Origin: Nocardia rhamnosiphila NBRC 108938
GTDB lineage: Bacteria > Actinomycetota > Actinomycetes > Mycobacteriales > Mycobacteriaceae
Direction of reading: 5' to 3'
Assembly (NCBI RefSeq): GCF_000720425.1
Contig: NZ_JOAJ01000005.1
Location: 558,001-622,000 of the forward strand
Length of the DNA stretch: 64,000 nucleotides
Shown here: positions 9,077 through 17,959 of the stretch, in pieces
Layout of the letters: every line of letters starts with the position of its first letter
Position numbering within the stretch: position 1 is the stretch's first letter
Notes under the pieces: generated by a model
What the model was told of the DNA's origin: nothing
What the model saw: only the letters and a program-made list of their open reading frames with translations
Databases searched by the model: none
Program-made: the position numbers and the translations under genes

Positions 9077-9856
9077 TCAGACGGGTGGGACCTGGCATTT
9101 GGGGCAGTAGTAGATACCGCGTTCCCGGTAGCTCACCCGGTCGTTGCGCGGCATCTTCTCACCCAGCATGTCGACCCGCAGGGAGGTCCCGCACCGGCGG
9201 CAGGGCCGGTGGGCCAAGCCGTAGACCAGCGGTCGCCAGGGCGGCCCGTGCGCGGCCCGATACATGACGCGCTGCGCTTCGTTCACCAGCGCCGGCAGAT
9301 CCTCCACTTCACCCACCGGGCGAGCCGGATGGACCCGGCGCAGATAGCAGATCTCGCTGCGGTAGATATTGCCGATCCCGGCCAGGTTGCGCTGATCGAG
9401 CAGGGCGACACCGATCGGCACATCCGGTGCGCGGGTGAGCCGGTCCAACGCCTCGGCGGGATCCCAGCCGGGACCGAGCAGATCCGGCCCCAGATGATCG
9501 ATGGCGGTGTGCTCGTCCCGGCGGCGCAGCACCTCCACGAGGCCGAGATCGAATCCGACGGCCTCGGCCTCCGCGGTGCCGAGCACGATCCGGGCGGCGA
9601 CCCGCGGTTTTGTCCAGCGCTGCCCGCAGTGGAAGACCCGCCAGCTGCCCTCCATTTTCAGATGGGTGTGCACACTGACCGTCTCGGTGCGGATGAACAG
9701 ATGCTTTCCGTAGCTGCCCACGCTCTCCACGACCTGGCCGCGCAGATCGACGCTCGCGTATCGGGGCACACGGAAATCGCTACGGGTCAGCGTCGCGCCC
9801 TCGAGTGCGGCGCGCAGCCGCCGCGCGGCGCGGAACACGGCATCACCCTCGGGCAT
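9077..9856 (-). CDS. nei: Fpg/Nei-family DNA glycosylase, endonuclease VIII type
   Basis: Nei removes oxidised pyrimidines from DNA and nicks the abasic site. The 259-residue protein starts MPEGD, where Pro2 becomes the Schiff-base nucleophile and Glu3 assists. It has the conserved GKHLFI lysine loop, the helix-two-turn-helix segment LLDQRNLAGIGNIYRSE, and a C-terminal zinc finger (CRRCG and CPKC). Length and motifs match the mycobacterial Nei2 subgroup. It is downstream of and co-directional with the lhr helicase gene, an arrangement also found in mycobacteria, pointing to a joint DNA-repair role. Confidence 0.95.
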   Translation of the reverse strand: MPEGDAVFRAARRLRAALEGATLTRSDFRVPRYASVDLRGQVVESVGSYGKHLFIRTETVSVHTHLKMEGSWRVFHCGQRWTKPRVAARIVLGTAEAEAVGFDLGLVEVLRRRDEHTAIDHLGPDLLGPGWDPAEALDRLTRAPDVPIGVALLDQRNLAGIGNIYRSEICYLRRVHPARPVGEVEDLPALVNEAQRVMYRAAHGPPWRPLVYGLAHRPCRRCGTSLRVDMLGEKMPRNDRVSYRERGIYYCPKCQVPPV

Positions 9857-9976
9857 GAGCGCCAGTATCCCTCGGCGTCGCCTCCGGCGCCGCGGGGTCG
9901 GGCCGGTGTCCGTGGCCCCGCCTCCGGGAGGTCGGGTCGAGGCTCACACTACGGTAAGCGCTCAATGGTCGCCTCG

Positions 9977-12900
9977 CTATCGGCGCCCGACCGCACGCCG
10001 TAGGCGCAGGCCCCGCGGGGTGGTGGCGAAACCGGCCGCGGTGAGGAACTCGGCGAAGGTGTTGCCGTGCACCGATTCGCCGTCGACCCGATCGATGACC
10101 AGTGAATCCGCCCGGCCGGTCCGGACGAGATCGGCCAGCGCGCCGGCCGCCGCCTGCCGGGCGGCGGGATCCTCGGTACAGGTGAGCAGGGTTTTTCCGC
10201 CGCGTTCCAGATAGAGGACCAGCTCGCCGTCGACCAGTACGACCAGCGCGCCCGCCTTGCGGCCCGGCCGGTGACCGACCCCGCCCTCGGTTTTGGGCCA
10301 GGGCAGGGCGGCGCCGTAGGGGTTGGCCGGATCGCAGGCCGCCAGGGCCAGCGCCGCCCCGGCGGGCCGCCGGTCGCCGTCGAACGAGCGCAGCCGGTCC
10401 ACCACGTCGGTGGTGGAGAACTGCGCGCCGCCCAGCGAGTCGACGAAGTATCCGCGGCGGCAGCGGCCACGGTCCTCGAATTCGCTGAGCACGCGGTACA
10501 TCAGTGCGAAACCGCCGGGTACGCCCTCGCTCTGTACCGAACCCTTGGTGAGCACGCCGTAGCGCTCGAGCAGCAGGTCGGCGGTGGCGTGCGCGCGGAC
10601 CGTATTGTCGGTCGCGCGCTCGGGTAGCAGGGACCAGCGCCCGGCCACGGTGGGCGGACCCGACCGGCTCGGCATCGCGGGCCGGGGCAGGTAGGTGCGT
10701 CCGCGGGGTGCGCGCCGTGGTGTGCGGTGTGCGGTCGGGGTCCGGGTGGAGCCGGAGAGCCGGGCGCGCACCGGGGCGAACGTATCGCCGGAGACGAGGC
10801 CCGCCCACACCAGGTCCCACAGGGCGGCCGCGACCGCGGCATCGTCCAGTAAGCCCGTCGCGTCCGACAGTTGGCGGAAGAAATACGCTCCGCCACTGTG
10901 CGACACCGAAGGCGTGGGCTCGGCTTCGGTCCGGTGGCCCGGCGGTGTGGTGAGCGCGGGTCCGGCGCCGAGCGCGGTCAGCAGCGTCAGGTGGGTTCCG
11001 GTGAACTCCGGTTCGTCGGCCGGCGGCAGGGTGAGCGGAGCCTGATCGGCCGGATGCAGCGCGATCCAGCCGTCCTTGGCGTTGATGGCGCCGTGGCCGG
11101 ACCAGCGCACCTCGCCGGTGGCCATCAGCTCGTCGAGGAAGGCGGGGGAGTAATCGCGGACCCGGGCCGGGAACACCAGCGATTCCCACGCCGACGCCGG
11201 CACCGGGACGCCGGCGAGCTGTTCCACCACCGTCGCCACGCCGTCGATTCCGTGCAACTCGCCGGTCCCGATGTGTTGCCAATCGGGCAGGAACCGGCCG
11301 AAGGTCGCGGTGGACACCGGTTCGACCTCGTGCCGGGCGGCGGCGAGACTGCGCCGGCGCAGCCGCCGCAGCACCTGGGCGTCACACCACTCCGAACCGC
11401 CGGTCTCCGGGGTGAACTCACCCTCCACCACGCGTTTCTCGAGACCGAGACGGTGTAGCGCCGCCGCCGCGACCGCGGTGCCCAGACCGAACCGGTGCGC
11501 GACCGATTCGGTGGTGAAGGGCCCGTGCGTGCGGGCGTAGCGGGCCACCAGATCGCCGAGAGGATCGGGTACCGGTTCGATGAATGCGGCGGGGGTGCCG
11601 ATCGGCAGGGGCACCCCGAGCGCGTCGCGCAGGCGGGACGCGTCCTCGATGGCGGCCCACCACGTCTGTCCCGCGTAGGAGACCTCGAGCGCGCGCCGGG
11701 CGCCGGCGAGTTCGGCGAACCAGGCCGCGGGGTCCTCGCGGCAGCGCTCCCGCGCCTCGGCGGGGGTCAGCGGGCCGAGCAATCGCAGGAGATCGGCCAG
11801 ACCCTCCATATCCCGCGCGTGGCGTTCCGGCGTGCGGCGCTGGAGTTCCGATTCGACCTGGGCGATGACCTCACTGTCCAGCAGTTCCCGCAACTCCACC
11901 CGGCCGAGCAGTTCGGCGAGCAGTGCGGAGTCCAGGGACAGCGCCGCGGCGCGCCGTTCGGCCAGCGGACTGTCGCCGTCGTACATGAACTGGCCGATGT
12001 AGTCGAACAGCAGCGCGTTGGCGAACGGGGACGGGGTGGCCGTCTCCACCTCGACCAGCCGCACCTGGCGGCGCGCCACCGCGGCGAGCAGTTCCCGTAG
12101 CGCCGGCAGATCGTACACATCACGCAGGCATTCGCGCACCGTCTCCAGCAGGATCGGAAAGGCCGGGAATTTCCTTGCCACATCCAGTAATTGGGCCGAT
12201 CGCTGCCGCTGCTGCCACAGCGGCGCGCGCCGTCCGGGATCGCGGCGCGGCAGCAGTAACGCCCGGGCCGCGCACTCCCGGAAACGGGACGCGAACAGTG
12301 CCGACCCACCGACCTGTTCGGTGACCAGGTCGTCGATCTCGTCGGGTTCGAAGACGAACAGTTCCGCACCCGGCGGTTCGTCGGTGGTGTCGGGCAGCCG
12401 GACCACGATGCCGTCGTCGGAGGCGTTCGGGGCGGCATCGACGCCGAAGCGTTCCCGCAGGCGGGCGCCCACGGCCAGCGCCCAGGCCGCGTGCACCGGC
12501 ATTCCGTAGGGCGAGTGCAGGACCAGCCGCCAGTCACCGAGCTCGTCGCGGAAACGTTCGACCACCAGGGTGCGGTCGGTGGGCAACCGCCCGGTCGCGT
12601 TGCGCTGGTCTTCCAGCAGCGCACGCAGGTTCGCGGTCGCGTTCTCGTCGAGCCCGGCCGCGGTGGTCTGCTCGGTGAGGGTTTCCGGGGAGGTCTGCGC
12701 ACCGGCGCGGCGGACGAATTCGCCCAGCGCGGCACCGAGTTCGGCCGGGCGGCCGAGTGAATCGCCGTGCCAGAACGGTAGGCGCCCGGGGTGGCCGAAG
12801 GCGGGGGTCACCAGGACGCGGTCGTAGGTGATTTCCTCGATCCGCCAGCTGGTGGCGCCGAGCGCGAAGACATCGCCGACGCGTGACTCGTAGACCATCT

Positions 12901-14524
12901 CCTCATCGAGTTCGCCCACCCGCGAAGCCTTCTCGCCGACCATGTACACCGCGAACATGCCGCGATCCGGGATCGCGCCGCCCGAGGTCACCGCCAGCCG
13001 CTGGGCGCCCGGGCGACCGGTGAGGGTGCCGGCGTCGCGGTCCCAGACCAGGCGCGGCCGGAGTTCGGCGAACTCGTCGGACGGGTAGCGGCCGGCCAGC
13101 AGATCCAGTACCGCCTCGTAGGAGGAACGGGGGAGCGCGGCATAGCTGCCGGTGCCGCGCACGGTGTCGAACCAGGTGTCGACATCCAGCGGTTCCAGGG
13201 CGCAGGCCGCGACCGTCTGCTGGGCGAGGATGTCCAGTGGATGCGCGGGTATCTTCAGCGCCTCGATCTGCCCGGCCAGCATCCGCTGCGAGGCCACCGC
13301 GCAGTGCACCACATCGGTGCGGTGCTTGGGGAAGAGCACTCCGCGCGATATCTCGCCCACCTGATGGCCGGCCCGGCCGATGCGCTGCAACCCGCTCGCC
13401 ACCGAGGGCGGCGCCTCGACCTGCACCACGAGGTCCACCGCGCCCATATCGATACCGAGTTCGAGACTGCTGGTGGCCACCACGCAGCGCAGCCGGCCGC
13501 TTTTGAGGTCGTCCTCGATCAGGGCCCGCTGTTCCTTGCTGACCGAACCGTGGTGCGCCCGGGCCAGCAGCGGTTCGGCGCCGTGGTTGACCTCCGTGGA
13601 CGGGCCGAGCTGGGCGGGCGGGGCATGGGCGGTGTCGACGGATTCGCCCAGCCGTCCGGCGTAGGCCTCGTTCAGCCGGGCGGTCAGCCGTTCGGCGAGC
13701 CGGCGTGAATTGGCGAACACGATCGACGAACGGTGTTCGAGTACGAGTTCGACGATCGCCTCGTCCACATGCGGCCACAGCGATCCGAGCTGGTCGGACT
13801 CGCCCGGCTCGGTCATATCCGGGACCGGGACCCGTACCGAGAGGTCGAAGGTCTTGGGTGCGGGCGGGTTGACGACGGTGATCGGCGCCGATCCCACCAG
13901 GAACCGGCCCACCTCCTCGGGCGGCCGGACGGTCGCCGACAGGCCGATCCGCTGCGCGGGCCGTTCGGTGAGGGTGTCCAGCCGGGCCAGGGACAGCGCC
14001 AGATGCGACCCGCGCTTCGAACCGGCGATGGCGTGTACCTCGTCCACGATGACCGTGCGCACGCCGCGGAGGGTTTCCCGGGCCGCGGAGGTGAGCATCA
14101 GGAACAGCGATTCGGGGGTGGTGATGAGGATGTCGGGCGGGGTGCGCTGCAATCGGCGGCGCTCCTGCGCGGTGGTGTCCCCGGAACGGACGCCGACGCT
14201 GATCTCCGGGGCCGGCAGACCGAGGCGACGGGCCGTCTGGCGCACCCCGACCAGCGGCGCGCGCAGATTCCGCTCCACGTCCACGGCCAAGGCCTTGAGC
14301 GGGGAGATGTAGAGCACCGAGGTACCCGAATCCGGCGGATCGGCCGCGGCCAGCCGGTCGATGGCCCACAGGAACGCCGACAGGGTCTTGCCGGACCCTG
14401 TCGGCGCGATCACCAGGGTGTGCTCACCGGCCGCGATCGCCTGCCACGCACCCAGCTGGGCAGCCGTCGGCGCGGGGAACGCACCGTCGAACCACTGCTG
14501 GGTGGCGGCGGAGAACTCGGTCAC
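9977..14524 (-). CDS. lhr: Lhr-type ATP-dependent helicase
   Basis: This 1515-residue superfamily 2 helicase is the size of mycobacterial Lhr, a 3'-5' translocase that unwinds RNA:DNA hybrids and is linked to DNA damage. Visible motifs are Walker A VIAPTGSGKT (about residue 45), motif II VIVDEVHAIAGSKRG, motif III LSATVRPPEE, and the helicase C-domain QRIGRAGHQVG. The long C-terminal half holds the winged-helix and Lhr-specific domains. I chose GTG 14524 because the sequence aligns with the family from MTEFSAA; a GTG at 14554 is in frame. No strong ribosome site precedes either. The gene is followed by nei. Confidence 0.95.
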   Translation of the reverse strand: MTEFSAATQQWFDGAFPAPTAAQLGAWQAIAAGEHTLVIAPTGSGKTLSAFLWAIDRLAAADPPDSGTSVLYISPLKALAVDVERNLRAPLVGVRQTARRLGLPAPEISVGVRSGDTTAQERRRLQRTPPDILITTPESLFLMLTSAARETLRGVRTVIVDEVHAIAGSKRGSHLALSLARLDTLTERPAQRIGLSATVRPPEEVGRFLVGSAPITVVNPPAPKTFDLSVRVPVPDMTEPGESDQLGSLWPHVDEAIVELVLEHRSSIVFANSRRLAERLTARLNEAYAGRLGESVDTAHAPPAQLGPSTEVNHGAEPLLARAHHGSVSKEQRALIEDDLKSGRLRCVVATSSLELGIDMGAVDLVVQVEAPPSVASGLQRIGRAGHQVGEISRGVLFPKHRTDVVHCAVASQRMLAGQIEALKIPAHPLDILAQQTVAACALEPLDVDTWFDTVRGTGSYAALPRSSYEAVLDLLAGRYPSDEFAELRPRLVWDRDAGTLTGRPGAQRLAVTSGGAIPDRGMFAVYMVGEKASRVGELDEEMVYESRVGDVFALGATSWRIEEITYDRVLVTPAFGHPGRLPFWHGDSLGRPAELGAALGEFVRRAGAQTSPETLTEQTTAAGLDENATANLRALLEDQRNATGRLPTDRTLVVERFRDELGDWRLVLHSPYGMPVHAAWALAVGARLRERFGVDAAPNASDDGIVVRLPDTTDEPPGAELFVFEPDEIDDLVTEQVGGSALFASRFRECAARALLLPRRDPGRRAPLWQQRQRSAQLLDVARKFPAFPILLETVRECLRDVYDLPALRELLAAVARRQVRLVEVETATPSPFANALLFDYIGQFMYDGDSPLAERRAAALSLDSALLAELLGRVELRELLDSEVIAQVESELQRRTPERHARDMEGLADLLRLLGPLTPAEARERCREDPAAWFAELAGARRALEVSYAGQTWWAAIEDASRLRDALGVPLPIGTPAAFIEPVPDPLGDLVARYARTHGPFTTESVAHRFGLGTAVAAAALHRLGLEKRVVEGEFTPETGGSEWCDAQVLRRLRRRSLAAARHEVEPVSTATFGRFLPDWQHIGTGELHGIDGVATVVEQLAGVPVPASAWESLVFPARVRDYSPAFLDELMATGEVRWSGHGAINAKDGWIALHPADQAPLTLPPADEPEFTGTHLTLLTALGAGPALTTPPGHRTEAEPTPSVSHSGGAYFFRQLSDATGLLDDAAVAAALWDLVWAGLVSGDTFAPVRARLSGSTRTPTAHRTPRRAPRGRTYLPRPAMPSRSGPPTVAGRWSLLPERATDNTVRAHATADLLLERYGVLTKGSVQSEGVPGGFALMYRVLSEFEDRGRCRRGYFVDSLGGAQFSTTDVVDRLRSFDGDRRPAGAALALAACDPANPYGAALPWPKTEGGVGHRPGRKAGALVVLVDGELVLYLERGGKTLLTCTEDPAARQAAAGALADLVRTGRADSLVIDRVDGESVHGNTFAEFLTAAGFATTPRGLRLRRAVGRR

Positions 14525-14603
14525 GGAAACCAGTGTGCACCGGAGCACCGACACCGGGACGATCGCGACCCGGCCGGCGCGGGCCGGCCGGGTGATCGAC
14601 CGG

Positions 14604-14882
14604 TCAGGCGGGGGCTCCGTCGACCAGATCGGGCCCGGCGAACCCCGGGCCGGTGAATTCTGTTTCGGCGAGGTCGGGCGAGAGCAGGTCGGGGGTCCGG
14701 TTCTCGGTGACGAGTCCGGCCAGCCGAATCAGGTCCTCGGTGGTCACCCCGCCGATCGGCCGGAACTCCCGGCTGAGTCGGCGGCGGAGGAATTCGGTAC
14801 GGGATATACCCAGGCCATTGGCTTGCCGGTCGATCTCGTCGATGACCGCACCGGGCACGGCGCGGATGAGTATGTCTGTCAT
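14604..14882 (-). CDS. ribbon-helix-helix antitoxin-like protein, orphan
   Basis: The ATG at 14882 is preceded by GGAGGTGATC. The 92-residue product begins MTDILIRAVPGAVIDEID, followed by GISRTEFLRRRLSREF, the pattern of the short beta strand and two helices of VapB/CopG ribbon-helix-helix DNA-binding antitoxins. The remaining 45 residues (ending LAETEFTGPGFAGPDLVDG) form an acidic tail longer than usual, in the position that would wrap a toxin. No PIN-domain VapC gene lies on either side: lhr is downstream and a divergent phosphatase upstream. It may be an orphan antitoxin or a free-standing regulator. Confidence 0.7.
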   Translation of the reverse strand: MTDILIRAVPGAVIDEIDRQANGLGISRTEFLRRRLSREFRPIGGVTTEDLIRLAGLVTENRTPDLLSPDLAETEFTGPGFAGPDLVDGAPA

Positions 14883-14974
14883 TCCTCGATCACCTCCTGG
14901 CTGGCAGCGGGGCACGATGGACCGGCAGCCGTTATGGTGCTTCGAGCCGGCTACCGGTGACAGTCCGGCGTTTC

Positions 14975-14980
14975 TATGCT
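14975..14980 (+). promoter_or_regulatory. -10 element of a leaderless promoter for the phosphatase
   Basis: TATGCT is followed by 6 nt and the GTG at 14987. This is the best evidence for that start over the GTG at 14957. Confidence 0.5.
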
Positions 14981-14986
14981 TCGACG

Positions 14987-15538
14987 GTGCCTGGTGTTCG
15001 GAAACTCGATCTGATCTCCCACGGTGTCACCGAGGCGTCACGGGCGGCGCGGTTCCCGGCCGATGAACCACTCACCCCGGCGGGGCGGGCGATGCTGGCG
15101 GACCGGACGGTCGAACCACCGGCAGGCGCACGGATAGTCGCGGGCCCGGAGCGGCGGACCAGAGAGACTGCCCGACTATTGGGCTTGGATGCCGCACCAC
15201 TATCGAGATTACGCGATCTCGACGCGGGCGCCTGGCGTGGTACGGATCCGGGCCTGCTGCCGCCGGAGGAAGTGGGCCGCTGGCTCACCGATCCCCGATA
15301 CCGCGGCCACGGGGGAGAGTCCGTCCTGGACCTGCTGGACCGGGTCCGCGGGTGGCTCGACGAGCCGGCGGCCGGCGCAGCGCCGCATACGATCGCGGTG
15401 ACCCATCCGGCGGTGATCCGGGCCGTGCTGGTCGTGGCCCTGGCGGCCGCGCCGGAATCGTTCTGGCGTTTCGATGTGGCGCCGGGCGCCCGGGTCCGGC
15501 TGCACCACCGGACCGCGTGGACGCTGCGGCTGAACTGA
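14987..15538 (+). CDS. histidine phosphatase family protein
   Basis: This 183-residue protein belongs to the phosphoglycerate-mutase-like histidine phosphatase superfamily. The catalytic loop near the N-terminus reads LDLISHGVTEASR in place of the usual RHG, so the first catalytic Arg is replaced by Ser. The later AGPERRTRETARLLG and TIAVTHPAVIRAV carry the remaining Arg and the second catalytic His. From memory, proteins with this SHG loop occur near CbtAB cobalt transporter genes in actinobacteria, but no such gene is present here. The substrate is unknown. It is divergent from the antitoxin-like gene and convergent with the kinase gene, 10 bp away. Confidence 0.75.
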   Translation: MPGVRKLDLISHGVTEASRAARFPADEPLTPAGRAMLADRTVEPPAGARIVAGPERRTRETARLLGLDAAPLSRLRDLDAGAWRGTDPGLLPPEEVGRWLTDPRYRGHGGESVLDLLDRVRGWLDEPAAGAAPHTIAVTHPAVIRAVLVVALAAAPESFWRFDVAPGARVRLHHRTAWTLRLN

Positions 15539-15548
15539 TCCTCCCAGG

Positions 15549-17393
15549 CTACTGGGCGTTCAGGGCGACCGTGGTACCGAACGAGAGCGGGAAATCGCGG
15601 AAGGTCATGCTCGCGGGCACCGATTCGGGGGGTATCTCGAAGACCAGGTGCGTGCCCAGCGACTCATCGGGTTGCAGGGTGCGCGGGGCGGCCGCGGCGG
15701 CCGCGCGCTGCGCGGTGGCGGTCACATCGGGGGCGTGCTTCGCGCCCGCCGTATCGCGGAGTTCCTGCCCGAGCGGCAGGTAGGTCTTCGGCTGGGCCGC
15801 GATATTGCGCACGGTGAAGCTGACCACCACGAACGTCCCCTGGGCACGTTCGATACCGACCGCGCTCACTCCCGACTCCACGTTGCGTACCGCGAACTCG
15901 AAGTTGCCGTCCCGGACCGGAACACCGGGATCGGCGATGCTCCCGGCCGCCGGCGTGTCGTCGCCGCCGAAGAACCGGATCGAACCGGCGCCGCCGACCA
16001 GCGCGGCCACACAGCCGCCGATCAGCAGCAGTGGCACGACCACGAGCACGAGCGGCCACAGCACCAATCGGCGCACGAGGCTCTTGCGGCGCCGCGGCGG
16101 TTTCGCCCGGGCGCGCGGTGCGCGGCGGCCGGGCGGGGGCGCGGGACGGTGGGGCGCGGGACGGTTCGGCGAAACCGCCGCGCCCGCACTGCCCCCGCTG
16201 TACGGCGGGGGCCCGGCGGCCTGCGCCGGACCGCTCCCGGACCCGGGCCGAGGCCTGCTCTCGAGACGGGTGTAGGCCCGGGTCGGGGGGTGGGGCGCCG
16301 GAGGCACCGGCGCCGGGTCGCCGGGAGTGTGTCCGGTGTAGGCCCGGGTGGCCGGGTGCGACGGGGACCGCCGCAGCCCAGGGTCGCCGGGAGCGTGCTC
16401 GGTGTAGGCCCGGGTGGCGGGGCGCGCGGGGGACGCCGGGTCGCCGGGTGCGTATTCCGTGTAGGCCCTGGTGCCCGGAGGGCCCGCGACCGCTGCGGCG
16501 GGCCGGTCGTCCAGTTCGTAGTGGCGGGTTCCGGGATGCTCCATCGCGCCGGGGGGCGGTACCGCCGCCGCACCCGGGAGAGCGCCCAGCGCGGCCCGCG
16601 CGAACTCCCCGGCGGTGCGGTAGCGGTCGTCCGGGTTCTTGGCCAGCGCCCGGGTGATCACCCGGTCCAGTTCCACCGGGATTCCCGGGACCAGCGCGCG
16701 CACACTGGGTGGCGTGGTCGTGAGATGGTCGTGCATCTGCCGCGCCGGATCGGTATCGCCGAACGGGCGGGAACCGGCCAGGCATTCGTAGAGCACACAG
16801 CCCAGGGAGTAGATATCGGCGCGGGCGTCGGTACTTCCGGTGAACCGTTCCGGAGCCATGTACGCCCAGGTCCCGACCGCCAGTCCGGAGGCGGTGAGGG
16901 CGGTGCTGCCGGCGCCGTGGGCGATACCGAAGTCGATGAGGTACACGAAACCGTCGCGCCGGACGACGATATTGGACGGTTTCACGTCCCGGTGCACCAG
17001 TCCGGCCCGGTGCGCGGCATCCAGCGCCGCCGCGGTCTGGGCGACGATATCGACCGCGCGCCGTGCCGTCAGCGGGCCGTTCGTGCGCAGGACACGGCCC
17101 AGATCGTCGCCCTCGACGTATTCCATCTCGATGAACAGGCGGCCGTCCAGCGCACCGTGGGCGTGGATCGGCACGATATGACTGTCGTGCAGGCGGGCGG
17201 CGAGTTCGGCTTCGCGTTCGAACCGGCTGCGATAGGTCTGGTCGGCGGCGAGTTCGACGGGGAGCAGCTTGAGCGCGACCCGCCCGCCCGGGCGTCCGGC
17301 GGCGGGTTCGGCGTGGGCGAGCCATACCTGGCCCATCCCACCCTGGCCGAGCAATCGCTCGAGCCGGTAGCGGCCCAATCGCTGCCCGGTCAT
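15549..17393 (-). CDS. transmembrane serine/threonine protein kinase with extracytoplasmic DUF4352-like sensor
   Basis: This 614-residue PASTA-less Hanks-type kinase starts at ATG 17393 behind GGAAGGAT. The kinase domain (about residues 8-270) has GQGGMGQVW, the ATP-anchoring Lys in VALKLL, catalytic loop HRDVKPSNI, LIDFGIA and activation segment GTWAYMAPE. A Pro/Thr-rich linker follows with repeated TRAYT units (TRAYTEYAPGDP, TRAYTEHAPGDP, TRAYTGHTPGDP, TRAYTRLE), then a basic stretch, one membrane helix (LVLWPLVLVVVPLLLIGG) and an outer domain of about 130 residues resembling DUF4352 (FVVVSFTVRNIAAQPKTY). The kinase domain looks catalytically competent. The ligand and targets are unknown; the TRAYT threonines are candidate phosphorylation sites. 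Confidence 0.92.
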   Translation of the reverse strand: MTGQRLGRYRLERLLGQGGMGQVWLAHAEPAAGRPGGRVALKLLPVELAADQTYRSRFEREAELAARLHDSHIVPIHAHGALDGRLFIEMEYVEGDDLGRVLRTNGPLTARRAVDIVAQTAAALDAAHRAGLVHRDVKPSNIVVRRDGFVYLIDFGIAHGAGSTALTASGLAVGTWAYMAPERFTGSTDARADIYSLGCVLYECLAGSRPFGDTDPARQMHDHLTTTPPSVRALVPGIPVELDRVITRALAKNPDDRYRTAGEFARAALGALPGAAAVPPPGAMEHPGTRHYELDDRPAAAVAGPPGTRAYTEYAPGDPASPARPATRAYTEHAPGDPGLRRSPSHPATRAYTGHTPGDPAPVPPAPHPPTRAYTRLESRPRPGSGSGPAQAAGPPPYSGGSAGAAVSPNRPAPHRPAPPPGRRAPRARAKPPRRRKSLVRRLVLWPLVLVVVPLLLIGGCVAALVGGAGSIRFFGGDDTPAAGSIADPGVPVRDGNFEFAVRNVESGVSAVGIERAQGTFVVVSFTVRNIAAQPKTYLPLGQELRDTAGAKHAPDVTATAQRAAAAAAPRTLQPDESLGTHLVFEIPPESVPASMTFRDFPLSFGTTVALNAQ

Positions 17394-17596
17394 GACGCAT
17401 CCTTCCCTGTCCCGGCCCACGGTCCGGGCGGTTGCGGAGATCCGGGACCTGCCCGGGGCCGGACTGTACCCCGACCCTATCCGCGGTCGGCGGCGCGGCA
17501 CAGTGTGAGGTCGCCGACCGATAGCGTCCGCGACCGTGACCCCGCGAAGGCGAACCGGCGTCGGCCGGGCCCGCCGGGCTGTGCGAGGGTGACCGG

Positions 17597-17941
17597 ATGG
17601 AGGCGATCGAGATCAACGCGGGCACATGGTATCTGCGCGCGCTGCGGGCCGATGACCGGATCGACGACCGGCCCGCGCTGGCCGCGGGCGGGATCACCGA
17701 CCCGGACTACGTGGCCCGCCGCGGCGCCGAGTGGGCGGCGGAATCCCATTTCTCCTGGGCGGTGTGCGAACCGGCCACCGCGGAGCTGGTGGCCGAGATC
17801 GGGGTGACCCCGCGACCGGACGGGACCGCCGCGGTCGAGGGCTGGGCCCGGCCCGGTCAACAGGCGGCGTTGGTCGCCGCGGCGGAGGCGGTGCGCCGGT
17901 TCGCCGCGGGCGCGCTGGGGTTGCGCCCCGACGCGGGGTGA
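17597..17941 (+). CDS. short GNAT-like protein
   Basis: This 114-residue protein starts at ATG 17597 with GAGGGTG upstream. The sequence (MEAIEINAGTWYLRALRADD, then WAVCEPATAELVAEIGVTP) looks like the first strands of a RimJ/RimL-type N-acetyltransferase, but the acetyl-CoA-binding R/Q-x-x-G-x-G/A motif is not evident and the chain is shorter than usual (about 170). It may be a reduced acetyltransferase-like fold that binds rather than modifies. It is divergent from the kinase gene (203 bp between starts) and convergent with lat. Confidence 0.6.
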   Translation: MEAIEINAGTWYLRALRADDRIDDRPALAAGGITDPDYVARRGAEWAAESHFSWAVCEPATAELVAEIGVTPRPDGTAAVEGWARPGQQAALVAAAEAVRRFAAGALGLRPDAG

Positions 17942-17959
17942 TCGTTCACCGGGGCGGTA

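Noticed and set aside
14887..15000. complete cobalamin riboswitch
   Set aside because: Only a short core-like motif is present; the other conserved segments are not found.
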